Assembly (NCBI RefSeq): GCF_017908035.1
Contig: NZ_JAEQMU010000002.1
Location: 186,001 to 250,000, forward strand
DNA: 64,000 nt
From: Sphingobacterium tabacisoli
Lineage (GTDB): Bacteria > Bacteroidota > Bacteroidia > Sphingobacteriales > Sphingobacteriaceae
Direction of reading: 5' to 3'
A program made the position numbers and the translations under genes. Below are positions 17,675 to 25,843 of this stretch, one piece after another. The first letter of the stretch is position 1. Every line of letters starts with the position of its first letter. The notes beneath the pieces are model-generated. The model had not been told where the DNA came from. It saw only the letters and a program-made list of their open reading frames with translations, and ran no database searches.

Positions 17675-18127
17675 CTAAAAGATCATACCAGTATCGCTAT
17701 ACTTCATTAAGTAAGAAGACTCCTCCTCAGCTACGGTTCTAAAGCCTAGGCTTATATAGAGCTCCTGTGCTCTATTCACTTTTAGAACACTGAGGGATAC
17801 CGATCTGTTTGATGCGGTGGCCTCCTGGAGGATGGCTTGCAAGACCGATCTGCCAATACCTTTATTTTGATACTCCGGAGCGATCTGAATCTGTATAATT
17901 TCTATATCATCGATCTTACGGTCAGCTTTAAGAAGTCCGATTGCCACCTTGTCCAGTTCAATTATATAGGCCTGGTCAAACTTATAATTTATCCGCTGCA
18001 GATGTGCTTCCTGGGATACAGGTAGGGAAGAGGCTGTTAGATGAGGGTCCATAGTTTTGGATCTCAGCTCTAATAGAAAGCTTTTATCACTGTCAAGGGC
18101 CGGCCTGTAGTTTATATTTAAGTTCAT
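17675..18127 (-). CDS. GNAT family N-acetyltransferase
   Basis: Acetyl-CoA-dependent acetyltransferase, 150 residues, one GNAT fold. The acetyl-CoA pyrophosphate loop is in IAPEYQNKGIGRSVLQAIL (Q-x-x-G-I-G, about 84-102), followed by SLSVLKVNRAQELYISLGF, the usual motif B. The substrate is unknown; such single-domain proteins modify small amines, antibiotics or protein N-termini. It lies downstream of a second GNAT gene in the same orientation, 45 bases apart, but the two are not close paralogues. Confidence 0.88.
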   Translation of the reverse strand: MNLNINYRPALDSDKSFLLELRSKTMDPHLTASSLPVSQEAHLQRINYKFDQAYIIELDKVAIGLLKADRKIDDIEIIQIQIAPEYQNKGIGRSVLQAILQEATASNRSVSLSVLKVNRAQELYISLGFRTVAEEESSYLMKYSDTGMIF

Positions 18128-18172
18128 CTTTGCATGATAATAATATCAAGATAAAGAATAAAAGCTAGTCCA

Positions 18173-18622
18173 TTATACCAATACCCTATAGATTCTAGAT
18201 TCGTCGCCCCATGGGTGATAACCTTGTGCGATGTATTCAAAGCCCAGTTTCTCATAATATCCGATATGCTCAGTACTAAGATATAGATGGGCAAATCCAA
18301 ATTGTTTTGTGTTCGATTTTATATGCTCAATGAGGATATTACCGTAGTTATTCCCCCTGTGTTCTTCATTGATGAATAAAGCGCAGAGCCATGGGTACAG
18401 GTCCATACGGCTTATGAAATCGTTTGTAATTAGTCCCGCACAGCCGATTATCTCGCTATCTTTTTCGAGCAGATACCATTGCGGTAGTGATTGTGCCGCA
18501 CCTATACAGTTTGCGATACAATCCTGATAAATGATGGGAGCCACCTCAGGCCAGCTGCCTTGAAAATATTGGATGGCCACATCTTTATATTCCGGATTTT
18601 CTCGTACAGAGATTATTTTCAT
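18173..18622 (-). CDS. GNAT family N-acetyltransferase
   Basis: 149-residue GNAT protein. The beta4 strand and coenzyme A loop are seen in LCALFINEEHRGNNYGNILIEHI (x-x-R-G-N-N-Y-G), followed by LYLSTEHIGYYEKLGFEYIA. The second loop position is Asn instead of the usual Gln/Arg-x-x-G-x-G first Gly, a common variation in this fold. Substrate unknown. Probably co-transcribed with the following GNAT gene. Directly upstream lies a thioredoxin gene fragment. Confidence 0.85.
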   Translation of the reverse strand: MKIISVRENPEYKDVAIQYFQGSWPEVAPIIYQDCIANCIGAAQSLPQWYLLEKDSEIIGCAGLITNDFISRMDLYPWLCALFINEEHRGNNYGNILIEHIKSNTKQFGFAHLYLSTEHIGYYEKLGFEYIAQGYHPWGDESRIYRVLV

Positions 18623-18644
18623 ATTGTTTTGCTACTATATTATT

Positions 18645-18740
18645 CTATCCTTTTAAGTCTGATATATTGGGCCAGTTTAAATTGTAAGCTTGAATAGCCT
18701 TTATCCAGTTTTCACGATGCGTATCTAAGGATATACCGTA
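18645..18740 (-). pseudogene. TlpA-type thioredoxin fragment (central part)
   Basis: A short open stretch, too small for an ordinary gene call, translates to GISLDTHRENWIKAIQAYNL followed by NWPNISDLKG and a stop. It aligns with GVSLDDEKLRERWIDAIKSD and TWPQVSDLKG of the intact TlpA-like protein at 30757-31899. The CxxC part is missing upstream and the C-terminal strand and helix downstream. A plus-strand fragment at 32621 starts almost exactly where this one ends, so the two may be halves of one disrupted gene. Confidence 0.75.
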
Positions 18741-18771
18741 GTCGTAGTGGAGCAATCTGGGCATAAGACGT

Positions 18772-19266
18772 TTAATTTAGAAGTCCTTCTACATTTTCCC
18801 AATCCGCATCGTCACGGATTTCGCAATTAAAATTAACCAACCTGTTTGGATCATCTTCGATTTCGTTGAATTTATCAATTGAATTTTCTACATTATCAAC
18901 ATACAATTCCAGGTTTAGTCCGATGTCTGTTGTAATCCGGGCAACAATATGACAAATACCAACTTCTCTAAGTTTTGTGGTGAAATATTCTTCAATATCA
19001 GCAAAATCAAGATCCTTCTTTTGCACATTAAATTCATCTGTCAGATCAATACTAACATAACAGTTGAACATACATTCCTCTTTAAAGGCGTAGTTTTTGT
19101 AAGCTTTATCAACCCAATGAGTCGCAGGTTTTCCACTTTCAGTATCCATCATAAAAAGAGTGATGCTACTTGCTGGATATACTTTTTGGCTGTCTGATTT
19201 AATCTCTTCCCAATTCATATGTAAATAATTATTCGTGCATTTAATTGTTTTCTCGATGGAACTCAT
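18772..19266 (-). CDS. Hypothetical protein, possibly DUF695-like
   Basis: 164-residue acidic cytoplasmic protein with no signal peptide or membrane segment. WEEIKSDSQKVYPASSITLFM near the N-terminus, FADIEEYFTTKLREVG and HIVARITTDIGLNLELYVDN resemble the DUF695 pattern (short strand pairs plus an ARxTTxG-like segment). I am not certain of the family. It stands alone, between a gene fragment and a repeat unit, in a region of single small genes, a context seen for orphan immunity proteins. That role is conjecture. Confidence 0.6.
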   Translation of the reverse strand: MSSIEKTIKCTNNYLHMNWEEIKSDSQKVYPASSITLFMMDTESGKPATHWVDKAYKNYAFKEECMFNCYVSIDLTDEFNVQKKDLDFADIEEYFTTKLREVGICHIVARITTDIGLNLELYVDNVENSIDKFNEIEDDPNRLVNFNCEIRDDADWENVEGLLN

Positions 19267-19460
19267 GAATGCTTCGCATTTATTGTAGAATCCGCCAGCT
19301 GGTGGATCGATTTGTTTTATCTCTAATTGTTTCTATTACGTGCGCTTTTCCACTGTATCGCACTACGATTGACTGTTTGGCTAAATTAAGGAAAAAAATA
19401 TAGACTCTTTACTTGCTTTAAAATAGCCGTTTAAATAACTGTACTTGTAATAACCTAATA

Positions 19461-19599
19461 AAAAATACCTGAAGCGGGGAGCTTCAGGTATTTTTAACTA
19501 ACCAATTATTAACCTAAATTATGAATACTAAACCTATCGCAAAGTGCGCGCCAATCTTATGTCTGCATAGTAAAATAACATAAAGGTTACGATTCTTTT
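19461..19599 (+). repeat. Hairpin-leader repeat, copy C, with 20-residue ORF
   Basis: Same 15-bp stem and GGGGA loop as copy B, identical leader, and an ORF at 19521-19583 reading MNTKPIAKCAPILCLHSKIT. Just past the unit, bases 19600-19630 (ATAGAGACAATAGCTATACA and following) recur at about 27905-27935 next to a zeta-toxin remnant. The repeated tract may therefore be longer, or both sites took part in the same rearrangement. Confidence 0.85.
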
Positions 19600-19625
19600 A
19601 TAGAGACAATAGCTATACAAGAGAT

Positions 19626-20168
19626 TCATTCCAATCTCTTTACAATTTCCTCTTCGCTCACTTCGGTCATCGTGGAGAGGTCGATTCGATCTCCCGTATC
19701 ATGGATAGAAAAATACATTCCTTTTTGAAGCTCGATGTCTTGGCTTGCTTCTTTCCAACAGTCAAAAAACCAATTTTCAAAGGCATCGTTCTTTTCGTCA
19801 AAATAGCTGTCATATAAGCGGGATTCATCCTTGTCAACATTATCGTCATACCGCTTCATCGTCTTTTCGCTTTCAAAACTGTAGATAGAATTGCGTGTGA
19901 TTGTTTTCCAATCCTTCTCCGGAAATTTGCTTGGAATGGAAATATGCTCGGTATATTGACTTAAATTTTTGTCCAGTCCATAGAAGGTTAAATCGAGTAG
20001 TTCAAAGTCATATTCGAACAGATAAACTACAATATCCTCATTTGTTCTTTTGTATTGATACACGATGCTTTTATCCATCAGAATGTCGCGTATATCGCTA
20101 ATTGTTTGTTCGGATAAACGCTGCAGATCCTGTTTAAACTGCTCTAAGTATTTTTGATATTCATTCAT
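19626..20168 (-). CDS. Hypothetical acidic cytoplasmic protein
   Basis: 180 residues, strongly acidic (pairs such as DKDE, EKND, EEEIV), no signal peptide, no membrane segment. A helical N-terminus (YLEQFKQDLQRLSEQTISDI) is followed by alternating strands (IVVYLFEYDFELLDLTFYGL) and a helical region with WFFDCWKEASQD. I do not recognise the family. It is a single gene directly after repeat copy C and before an ORF6N remnant. Its size, acidity and setting would suit an immunity protein, but nothing in the sequence proves this. Confidence 0.6.
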   Translation of the reverse strand: MNEYQKYLEQFKQDLQRLSEQTISDIRDILMDKSIVYQYKRTNEDIVVYLFEYDFELLDLTFYGLDKNLSQYTEHISIPSKFPEKDWKTITRNSIYSFESEKTMKRYDDNVDKDESRLYDSYFDEKNDAFENWFFDCWKEASQDIELQKGMYFSIHDTGDRIDLSTMTEVSEEEIVKRLE

Positions 20169-20170
20169 AT

Positions 20171-20340
20171 TTATTTTCCTCCGACCTTAAATCTGATTTC
20201 ACCCTTCGAATTCTGCTTTATTATCTTGTTTTCTTCCTCTTCGTATTTCTTTTGAGGTCGCAATTTGCGACCTCAAATCCCCAAACTCTTCATCAGACAT
20301 TTCAAACATAAATTCCGTAGGAATCCATTTTTCGTTTTAA
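20171..20340 (-). pseudogene. ORF6N-domain gene remnant with internal deletion
   Basis: Reading on minus gives NEKWIPTEFMFEMSDEEFGD and LRSQIATS, the middle of an ORF6N domain. In another frame the tail KQNSKGEIRFKVGGK and a stop follow, matching the C-terminus of the intact ORF6N gene in this window (PNSKGEIGFKVGGK). The join is at a 27-bp perfect palindrome (20251-20277, arms TTTGAGGTCGCAA). The start and most of the body are missing. Confidence 0.8.
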
Positions 20341-20386
20341 AAATAATAAATTGAAAATGAACTCCGGAGTGAATCTAGCAATGTTT

Positions 20387-21244
20387 CTATCTGATCGCTT
20401 TTATTTTTTTAATAACCTCACTCTGTAGTAACGATTTCATCTGCGTGATAGCCACCTTATTCAGTTCGATTAATCTATCGCTTTGTTGCACCCCCTGTTG
20501 GATGAGTAGTGCATTAATGCTCTCTAGGTTGCTCAATACCACCAGTTGTTCTATGGTAGCATCATCTCGCATATTTAACTTCGTTGAGGACTTCGTCGTT
20601 CCTTTCAGATCGGGGTTCGCTTCCCGCCATTCCTTGGCAGTAACGCCGAAGAGAGCCACGTTAAGCAGGTCCGCTTCTGTAGCATACACAAGTCCAGCTT
20701 GTTGCTTCGTGATTTCGTTCGGTATGATGTTCGTTTTTATAGCATCAGTGTGTATCTGATAATTAACCTTAGCCAGTGTGCGTTGTAGATTCCAATCCAG
20801 TTTTAGTCGGTCGTTTTCATCGTCTTTTAGACGTTGAAACTCTTTAATTACATAAAGTTTGAACTCGATTGAAATCCATGAAGCGAATTCAAGTGCGATA
20901 TCTTTGTGAGCAAAGGTGCCTCCATATCTGCCTGATTTGGAAATTATCCCTATGGCATTTGTACTTTCAATCCATCGCTTTGGAGTCATTACAAAGCTAT
21001 TCAATCCAGCTTGTTTCCTAAACCCCTCGAATTCGAGGGGTTTAAAATCTGGGTTGTATATCATTTCCCAAAAACCTAAAAGCTCAATCGTATTCCGATT
21101 TCTAATCCAGTTTTGGATGATAGAATCTGTATGTTTTTCATCTTTATGACGTGCGATGTCAGTCAGGAATATGAAATCCTCATTTCTGTTTTGATACAGT
21201 AATATGTCAACACCTTTAACATTAATCTTTTTGTTTTTACTCAT
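20387..21244 (-). CDS. KilA-N domain-containing protein
   Basis: 285-residue protein with an N-terminal KilA-N DNA-binding domain: FIFLTDIARHKDEKHTDSII, NWIRNRNTIELLGFWE and later GRYGGTFAHKDIALEFASWI with FKLYVIKEFQRLKDDE. The C-terminal half is helical and matches the usual extension (NEITKQQAGLVYATEADLLNV, LFGVTAKEWREANP). These proteins are common in phages and genomic islands, probably as DNA-binding regulators or anti-phage/abortive factors; the exact role is unknown. Its start and 5' region are nearly identical to those of the ORF6N gene at 31935-32495, although the proteins differ. ORF6N remnants lie on both sides. Confidence 0.9.
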   Translation of the reverse strand: MSKNKKINVKGVDILLYQNRNEDFIFLTDIARHKDEKHTDSIIQNWIRNRNTIELLGFWEMIYNPDFKPLEFEGFRKQAGLNSFVMTPKRWIESTNAIGIISKSGRYGGTFAHKDIALEFASWISIEFKLYVIKEFQRLKDDENDRLKLDWNLQRTLAKVNYQIHTDAIKTNIIPNEITKQQAGLVYATEADLLNVALFGVTAKEWREANPDLKGTTKSSTKLNMRDDATIEQLVVLSNLESINALLIQQGVQQSDRLIELNKVAITQMKSLLQSEVIKKIKAIR

Positions 21245-21366
21245 AACTCACTTAAGTTTAATATAATACTTTGGTGATGCTAAGGTACATATAAAAATAA
21301 TATACTAAAAAAATTAGCTTTATTGTTCGTATTCTATTTTCCTCCGACCTTAAATCCGATTTTACC
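21241..21366. repeat. Promoter/tail module, copy 1
   Basis: About 125 bases nearly identical to 32492-32617. The unit contains the first codon of the downstream minus-strand gene, a leader and AT-rich promoter region, and the C-terminal codons of an ORF6N gene further upstream. It reads as a junction from a former tandem array of such genes, kept twice while the genes beside it changed. Confidence 0.85.
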
Positions 21367-21538
21367 TTTAAGGTCACAGTTTGTGACCTTTTTTCTTCCT
21401 TCTCATGCAAGCAGTCGATGTATTCGAAAAGCAATTTTATATTTTGATCGTAGACTCTCTGTTTCTTGGCAATTTGTTCTGCGGTGTATCAACCAATCTC
21501 ATTCATTCGCTTTCAATACCCCATTTTTCGTTTTAATC
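21338..21538 (-). pseudogene. ORF6N-domain gene remnant (C-terminal part)
   Basis: On minus the frame gives AEQIAKKQRVYDQNIKLLFE and YIDCLHEKEEK, almost the same as VEQIAKKQRGHDQNIELLFE in the intact ORF6N protein. It then meets an interrupted palindrome (21370-21390, arms AAGGTCACA), and only in a shifted frame continues as KGKIGFKVGGK and a stop. A trace of NEKW lies at the upstream end. Truncated and frameshifted; certainly not functional as ORF6N. Confidence 0.8.
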
Positions 21539-21581
21539 TCCGTTTGCATATAATGAAGTTACAAATTCGTAATTTTAGTAC

Positions 21582-22619
21582 ATGCGAGATACCTCAGTTG
21601 ACAAAACATATGATCTCTTAGATAGATTTAAGACCTGGCAGTTACTGGGTTTAGCAGTGCTGTCTGCTCTTTTTGTAATCTATCCCGATATTACGTGGTT
21701 ACCTTATGAGCTGAAAGAATTGGCCGGAGGTGCAAAAACCGAACGGATCACCTTATTGCTGATCCGTTACAGTTTACTTTCTACATTGATCTTCTTATTG
21801 GTCCGGTATAACTTAAAATCGTTGCATAGCATTACACTTTCTAAACGATTCTTTATTAATCTATTAATTACTTTTATTGCATTTGCCCTATACGGGGGGA
21901 TATCTTACCTACTTCTGGTAAAAAACAGGCATTATGGAAGCCTTGTACTTTTTCAGTTTTTCATTGTCGCTGTATTGAGCACGTTGGTTGGTCACATTGC
22001 GATGCTGTATCTCGACCAAAGGAAAAAAGATAAGGAAATCGAGGAACTCCGAGTACAAAATTTACAGAACAGCTACGACGCATTGACTAATCAGATCAAC
22101 CCTCATTTTTTCTTTAACTCGCTCAATGGCTTAGCGTCACTCATCCGTAAGAAGGAGGATCAGTTGACATTGACCTACCTCGACAAGTTGTCCGATGTAT
22201 TCCGATATATCCTACAAAGTCATAAGAAAGGACTCGTTACACTTGCAGAAGAACTAGTCTTCGTCAATTCCTTTCAGTACATGATGGAGGTGCGCTTTTC
22301 GGATAAGTTGCAGTATCAAATCGAAATTGAAAAGCGTAAACTTAATCTGAAGATTCCCGTGCTCTCCATTCTCCCGTTATTGGACAATATTGTGGTGCAC
22401 AATGTGGTAGATAGCGATCACAAAATGCTGGTCAGGATATGGTTAAACGAAGAGGACGAACTGTGTATTTCTAATCCAATTTATCCAAAGCTCGTACGCC
22501 CTACGACCAATGGCACAGGACTTGATAATCTGGAGAGTCGATTCAAGTTATTGGTAGGGCAATCTGTCCGTGTATATGATGATGGACAGTTATTTACCGT
22601 TATATTACCTCTAAAATAA
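21582..22619 (+). CDS. LytS/YehU-type sensor histidine kinase
   Basis: Inner-membrane sensor kinase, 345 residues. Four membrane segments lie in the first 145 residues (e.g. LLGLAVLSALFVIYP, LLIRYSLLSTLIFLLV, FINLLITFIAFALYGG, LVLFQFFIVAVLSTLVG). A short helical linker and the His_kinase box LTNQINPHFFFNSLNGL follow, with phosphoacceptor His175. The ATPase part has LPLLDNIVVHNVVD as N box and GTGLDNLESRF as G box. There is no periplasmic sensor domain, so the membrane part probably senses. Five bases downstream lies its LytTR response regulator. The five exported proteins that follow in the same direction are likely targets or functional partners. Confidence 0.93.
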   Translation: MRDTSVDKTYDLLDRFKTWQLLGLAVLSALFVIYPDITWLPYELKELAGGAKTERITLLLIRYSLLSTLIFLLVRYNLKSLHSITLSKRFFINLLITFIAFALYGGISYLLLVKNRHYGSLVLFQFFIVAVLSTLVGHIAMLYLDQRKKDKEIEELRVQNLQNSYDALTNQINPHFFFNSLNGLASLIRKKEDQLTLTYLDKLSDVFRYILQSHKKGLVTLAEELVFVNSFQYMMEVRFSDKLQYQIEIEKRKLNLKIPVLSILPLLDNIVVHNVVDSDHKMLVRIWLNEEDELCISNPIYPKLVRPTTNGTGLDNLESRFKLLVGQSVRVYDDGQLFTVILPLK

Positions 22620-22624
22620 GCGCT

Positions 22625-23377
22625 ATGAGAATCTTAATTGTCGAAGACGAAACTGCAGCATATGAAACCCTGGTAGAGATTCTAAGAGAAATTGATCCTA
22701 CGATAGCGGTAGTAGCCAATACAGAGAGCGTGTCACAGACTATTAAATGGTTGAATGAGAATCCCCCACCTGATCTTATACTGATGGATATCCACCTATC
22801 GGATGGATCATCCTTTTTGATCTTCGATCATATTACCGTAGAGGTACCCATTATTTTTACTACAGCTTATGACGAGTACGCTATTGAAGCCTTCAAGGTC
22901 AACAGTATAGACTATCTCTTAAAGCCTATAAAGAGCCAGGAGTTGCAACGTGCATTGGGAAAATTTAAGAAATTATCGCAACCTGACATTCTAGCCTACC
23001 TTTCGCAAATAAGCAATTTAAGTCCCGCAAAGAGTTATAGCGAACGTGTCTTGATTCCTGTAAAAGATAAATTGTTGCCAATTCCGGTAACAGAAATCTC
23101 CTATTTCTATACGACAGACAAGCATACCGTTATACAATTAAAGGATGGGAAGCAGTATCCCTACAGTAAGACCTTGGATCAGATCTTTCAAACATTAGAT
23201 CCTGCGTTATTTTATCGTGCGAATAAGCAGTTTATCATTGCGCGTCATGTCATTAAAGATATCACGATTTGGTTTGATAGTCGCCTACTTGTCACATTGA
23301 ATAGCGATGTACCAGAGCCTATCTATATCAGCAAAAACAAAGCTGTAGCCTTTAAAGACTGGATGATAGCTGGTTAA
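22625..23377 (+). CDS. LytTR-family response regulator
   Basis: Cytoplasmic response regulator, 250 residues. The receiver domain (1-120) has the acidic pair in IVEDE, phosphoacceptor Asp55 in LILMDIHLSDG, Thr in FTTAYDEYAIEAF and Lys in YLLKPIK. The C-terminal LytTR DNA-binding domain (about 145-245) shows PVTEISYFYTTDKHTVIQL and FYRANKQFIIARHVIKDI. It pairs with the kinase immediately upstream. About 100 bases separate it from the cupin gene, room for a regulated promoter, which I could not pin down. Confidence 0.94.
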   Translation: MRILIVEDETAAYETLVEILREIDPTIAVVANTESVSQTIKWLNENPPPDLILMDIHLSDGSSFLIFDHITVEVPIIFTTAYDEYAIEAFKVNSIDYLLKPIKSQELQRALGKFKKLSQPDILAYLSQISNLSPAKSYSERVLIPVKDKLLPIPVTEISYFYTTDKHTVIQLKDGKQYPYSKTLDQIFQTLDPALFYRANKQFIIARHVIKDITIWFDSRLLVTLNSDVPEPIYISKNKAVAFKDWMIAG

Positions 23378-23479
23378 TATTTTCGCTTTTATATCCTAGT
23401 TTTTCGCTTTGGTCGGCGTATATATAAATGGAGAGACTATTATTTCGAAGTTTGTCTTAGTTTAAAAAAGATAAAGCAT

Positions 23480-23986
23480 ATGAAAAAGTACATTTATATA
23501 GTAGCATCGATAGTCGTATTGACAATAGTAGTTGGTTTTACAAGCCGTCACCTAAATGGGATGCACTGTACAGAAACTGTAATGTTTACTGATTTGGCAG
23601 AAGCTCCAATTGATTCCAAAAACCTTCAAGGGCAAGGTGTATTTCAAGAATTGACAACAGATTTATTATATACAGACATTCGAGTGGCCAACTATCAACT
23701 CGCTGCAGGTAGTTATTTTAATTGGCAGTCATTACCAGGAGGTAGAGTTTTAATGGTAACGGAAGGCGAAGGTTATTATCAGTCTAAAGGCAAGGAAGCT
23801 ATCGCAATACGCAAAGGCGATCGTATAGAGACTATCCCAGGACTATATCATTGGGTTGGAGCTGCGCCAGATTCTCAACTTACATTTATTAGTGTGACTT
23901 CGCAAAAGTCCAGTGATTTGATTAACTGGCATGAAGCTGTTTCGGCTGAAGAGTATCACCAAGTAGCATCTATTGTAAACAAATAA
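23480..23986 (+). CDS. Membrane-anchored or exported cupin protein lacking usual metal ligands
   Basis: 168 residues with one N-terminal hydrophobic segment (IYIVASIVVLTIVVGF) acting as anchor or signal, then a single cupin barrel. It parallels the cupin encoded at 26913-27386 (GGRVLMVTEGEGYYQSKGKE against GGQIILAIEGVGYYQEQGKE). In motif 1 the His ligands are replaced: NWQSLPGG stands where the paralogue has HWHSHPGG. Only the late His of YHWVGA remains. It may be non-catalytic or bind something other than a metal. First gene of a five-gene exported set behind the LytS/LytTR pair. Confidence 0.85.
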   Translation: MKKYIYIVASIVVLTIVVGFTSRHLNGMHCTETVMFTDLAEAPIDSKNLQGQGVFQELTTDLLYTDIRVANYQLAAGSYFNWQSLPGGRVLMVTEGEGYYQSKGKEAIAIRKGDRIETIPGLYHWVGAAPDSQLTFISVTSQKSSDLINWHEAVSAEEYHQVASIVNK

Positions 23987-23996
23987 TTCGATTTCT

Positions 23997-25082
23997 ATGG
24001 AAAGCAAAACAAGAAAACACATCCTTCTATTCATAGTCGCCTGTGGTCTATTCAACCCCCTTGTTGCACAACAGAAAGCAGGAAGATTGCTTATCGCAGA
24101 GCAAGGAAGCTTTATGGTGGGCGGTACGCAGACTGTTGTTCCAGGCGCATTTTCCGTAGACAATGCGTTAAAACCAGAGGGACAGACTTATCATGGCGAC
24201 CACGCCTATGTGTTCTATCAAAAACCTGTAAAGGCACGTAAACTTCCACTAGTCTTCCTACATGGTGCGGGACAGTCCAAGAAAACGTGGGAGACTACAG
24301 CAGATGGTCGAGAGGGTTTCCAGAATATATTTCTACGTCGCAACTATACCGTTTACTTATTGGATCAACCGAGACGAGGTGAAGCTGGTAAAAGTATGGT
24401 TGAAGGGACCGTAAAACCAACTGCTGATGAGCAGTTTTGGTTTACGCAGTTTAGACTTGGTAACTATCCAGACTATTTCCCAAATGTTCAATTTCCGAAA
24501 GATCCGCAATCTCTCGAGCAGTTTTATAGACAGATGACTCCCAATACAGGAGCTTTTGATACGAAAGTCGTAAGTGATGCAATCTCTTCCTTATTTGACA
24601 AAATAGGCGAGGGGATATTGGTTACCCATTCGCAGGGGAGCGGTCCGGGTTGGATGACAGCTATCCAAAATGATAAGGTAAAAGGCATTGTCGCTTATGA
24701 GCCTTACAGCGGTTTTGTGTTTCCGAAAGGAGAGCTTCCTGCTGCGATCCAGTCCAGTGGACTGTTTGGAGAATTGAAAGGAGTAGAAATCTCGGTAGAA
24801 GATTTTAAAAAGCTAACTAGGCTTCCGATCGTTGTTTATTACGGCGATAATATTGCTAAAGAGCCAAGTAAGGTTTGGAATATGGATCATTGGCGCTCAG
24901 GGTTAGAGATGGCTAGATTATGGGCCACTACCATTAATAAGCATGGTGGAGATGCTCAGGTTGTGCACCTTCCTGAAGTCGGTATCAAAGGCAATACACA
25001 CTTTCCATTTTCAGACCTCAATAATATCCAAGTGGCCGATGAATTATCAAAATGGCTACAGGAAAAAGGTTTAAGTGATTAA
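23997..25082 (+). CDS. Exported alpha/beta hydrolase
   Basis: 361-residue alpha/beta-fold hydrolase with a signal peptide ending LVAQQ. The oxyanion region is VFLHGAGQSKKTWE, the nucleophile elbow GILVTHSQGSGPGW (Ser in T-H-S-Q-G), and a late catalytic His is likely in GNTHFPFSDLNN. Expected to cleave an ester or similar bond in the periplasm. It follows the cupin gene by 10 bases and precedes the carboxymuconolactone-decarboxylase-like gene by 15, so these are almost certainly one operon. Substrate unknown; neighbours hint at a small aromatic or lactone compound. Confidence 0.9.
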   Translation: MESKTRKHILLFIVACGLFNPLVAQQKAGRLLIAEQGSFMVGGTQTVVPGAFSVDNALKPEGQTYHGDHAYVFYQKPVKARKLPLVFLHGAGQSKKTWETTADGREGFQNIFLRRNYTVYLLDQPRRGEAGKSMVEGTVKPTADEQFWFTQFRLGNYPDYFPNVQFPKDPQSLEQFYRQMTPNTGAFDTKVVSDAISSLFDKIGEGILVTHSQGSGPGWMTAIQNDKVKGIVAYEPYSGFVFPKGELPAAIQSSGLFGELKGVEISVEDFKKLTRLPIVVYYGDNIAKEPSKVWNMDHWRSGLEMARLWATTINKHGGDAQVVHLPEVGIKGNTHFPFSDLNNIQVADELSKWLQEKGLSD

Positions 25083-25097
25083 TATACAGTGAATATC

Positions 25098-25811
25098 ATG
25101 AAGAAATTACTTTATTCAACCATATTACTATTGACACTATTTATTACCGCAACCCTAGCGAATGCACAAGAGACGGATAGCTTGAGTAAACAGCAGGAGT
25201 CTATTGTGCAGATAGCTGCATTGACGGGGAAAGGCGCTTTACCAGCCTTAGCTACCCAACTTCATATAGGTTTAGATGTTGGATTGACCATCAATCAGAT
25301 AAAAGAAGTTATCATTCATACCTATGCTTATGCCGGTTTCCCACGTAGTATCCGTGGATTACAAACCCTCTTGACTGTTCTGCAAGACCGTGAAGCGAAA
25401 GGAATAAAGGATAAGTTGGGTGCAGAGGCATCGCCTATACGTAGTAATGCTCCTAAATACGACAGAGGTAAAGCCATTTTAGATTCCCTATTAGGTACTC
25501 CTCAAAATGGGCCTCAGACTGGCTACTCGGCATTTGCTCCTACGATAGAGATTTTTCTCAAAGAACATCTATTTGCAGATATTTTTGAACGTGATGTGCT
25601 GACCTATGCCGAGAGAGAGTTGGTAACTATTGCTGTATTAAATAGCATAGGAGGGGTTGAGCCTATGCTCAGATCGCATTTTGGTATCTGCTTAAATGTT
25701 GGCTTGACAGCGGCACAGTTGAAGCAATTTATAACAGTTATAGAATCCACTATTGGAGAAAAGGAATCCCAGGATGCGCAGAAGGTCTTGGATGAGGTTT
25801 TAAAAAGTTAA
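25098..25811 (+). CDS. Exported carboxymuconolactone-decarboxylase-like (CMD) protein
   Basis: Two tandem CMD/AhpD-type helical domains: QESIVQIAALTGKGALPALA with GLDVGLTINQIKEVIIHTYA, and ERELVTIAVLNSIGG with CLNVGLTAAQLKQFI. No CxxC pair is present, so it belongs to the decarboxylase-like rather than the peroxidase (AhpD) group. The N-terminus is a clear signal peptide (LLYSTILLLTLFITATLANAQ), although the family is usually cytoplasmic. I chose the ATG at 25098 over a GTG three codons earlier because it starts the basic signal-peptide head MKK. It lies in an operon with two alpha/beta hydrolases and two cupins. Confidence 0.88.
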   Translation: MKKLLYSTILLLTLFITATLANAQETDSLSKQQESIVQIAALTGKGALPALATQLHIGLDVGLTINQIKEVIIHTYAYAGFPRSIRGLQTLLTVLQDREAKGIKDKLGAEASPIRSNAPKYDRGKAILDSLLGTPQNGPQTGYSAFAPTIEIFLKEHLFADIFERDVLTYAERELVTIAVLNSIGGVEPMLRSHFGICLNVGLTAAQLKQFITVIESTIGEKESQDAQKVLDEVLKS

Positions 25812-25843
25812 ATCGAGCAAACAAGCTCATAGAGAGTCAGTAT

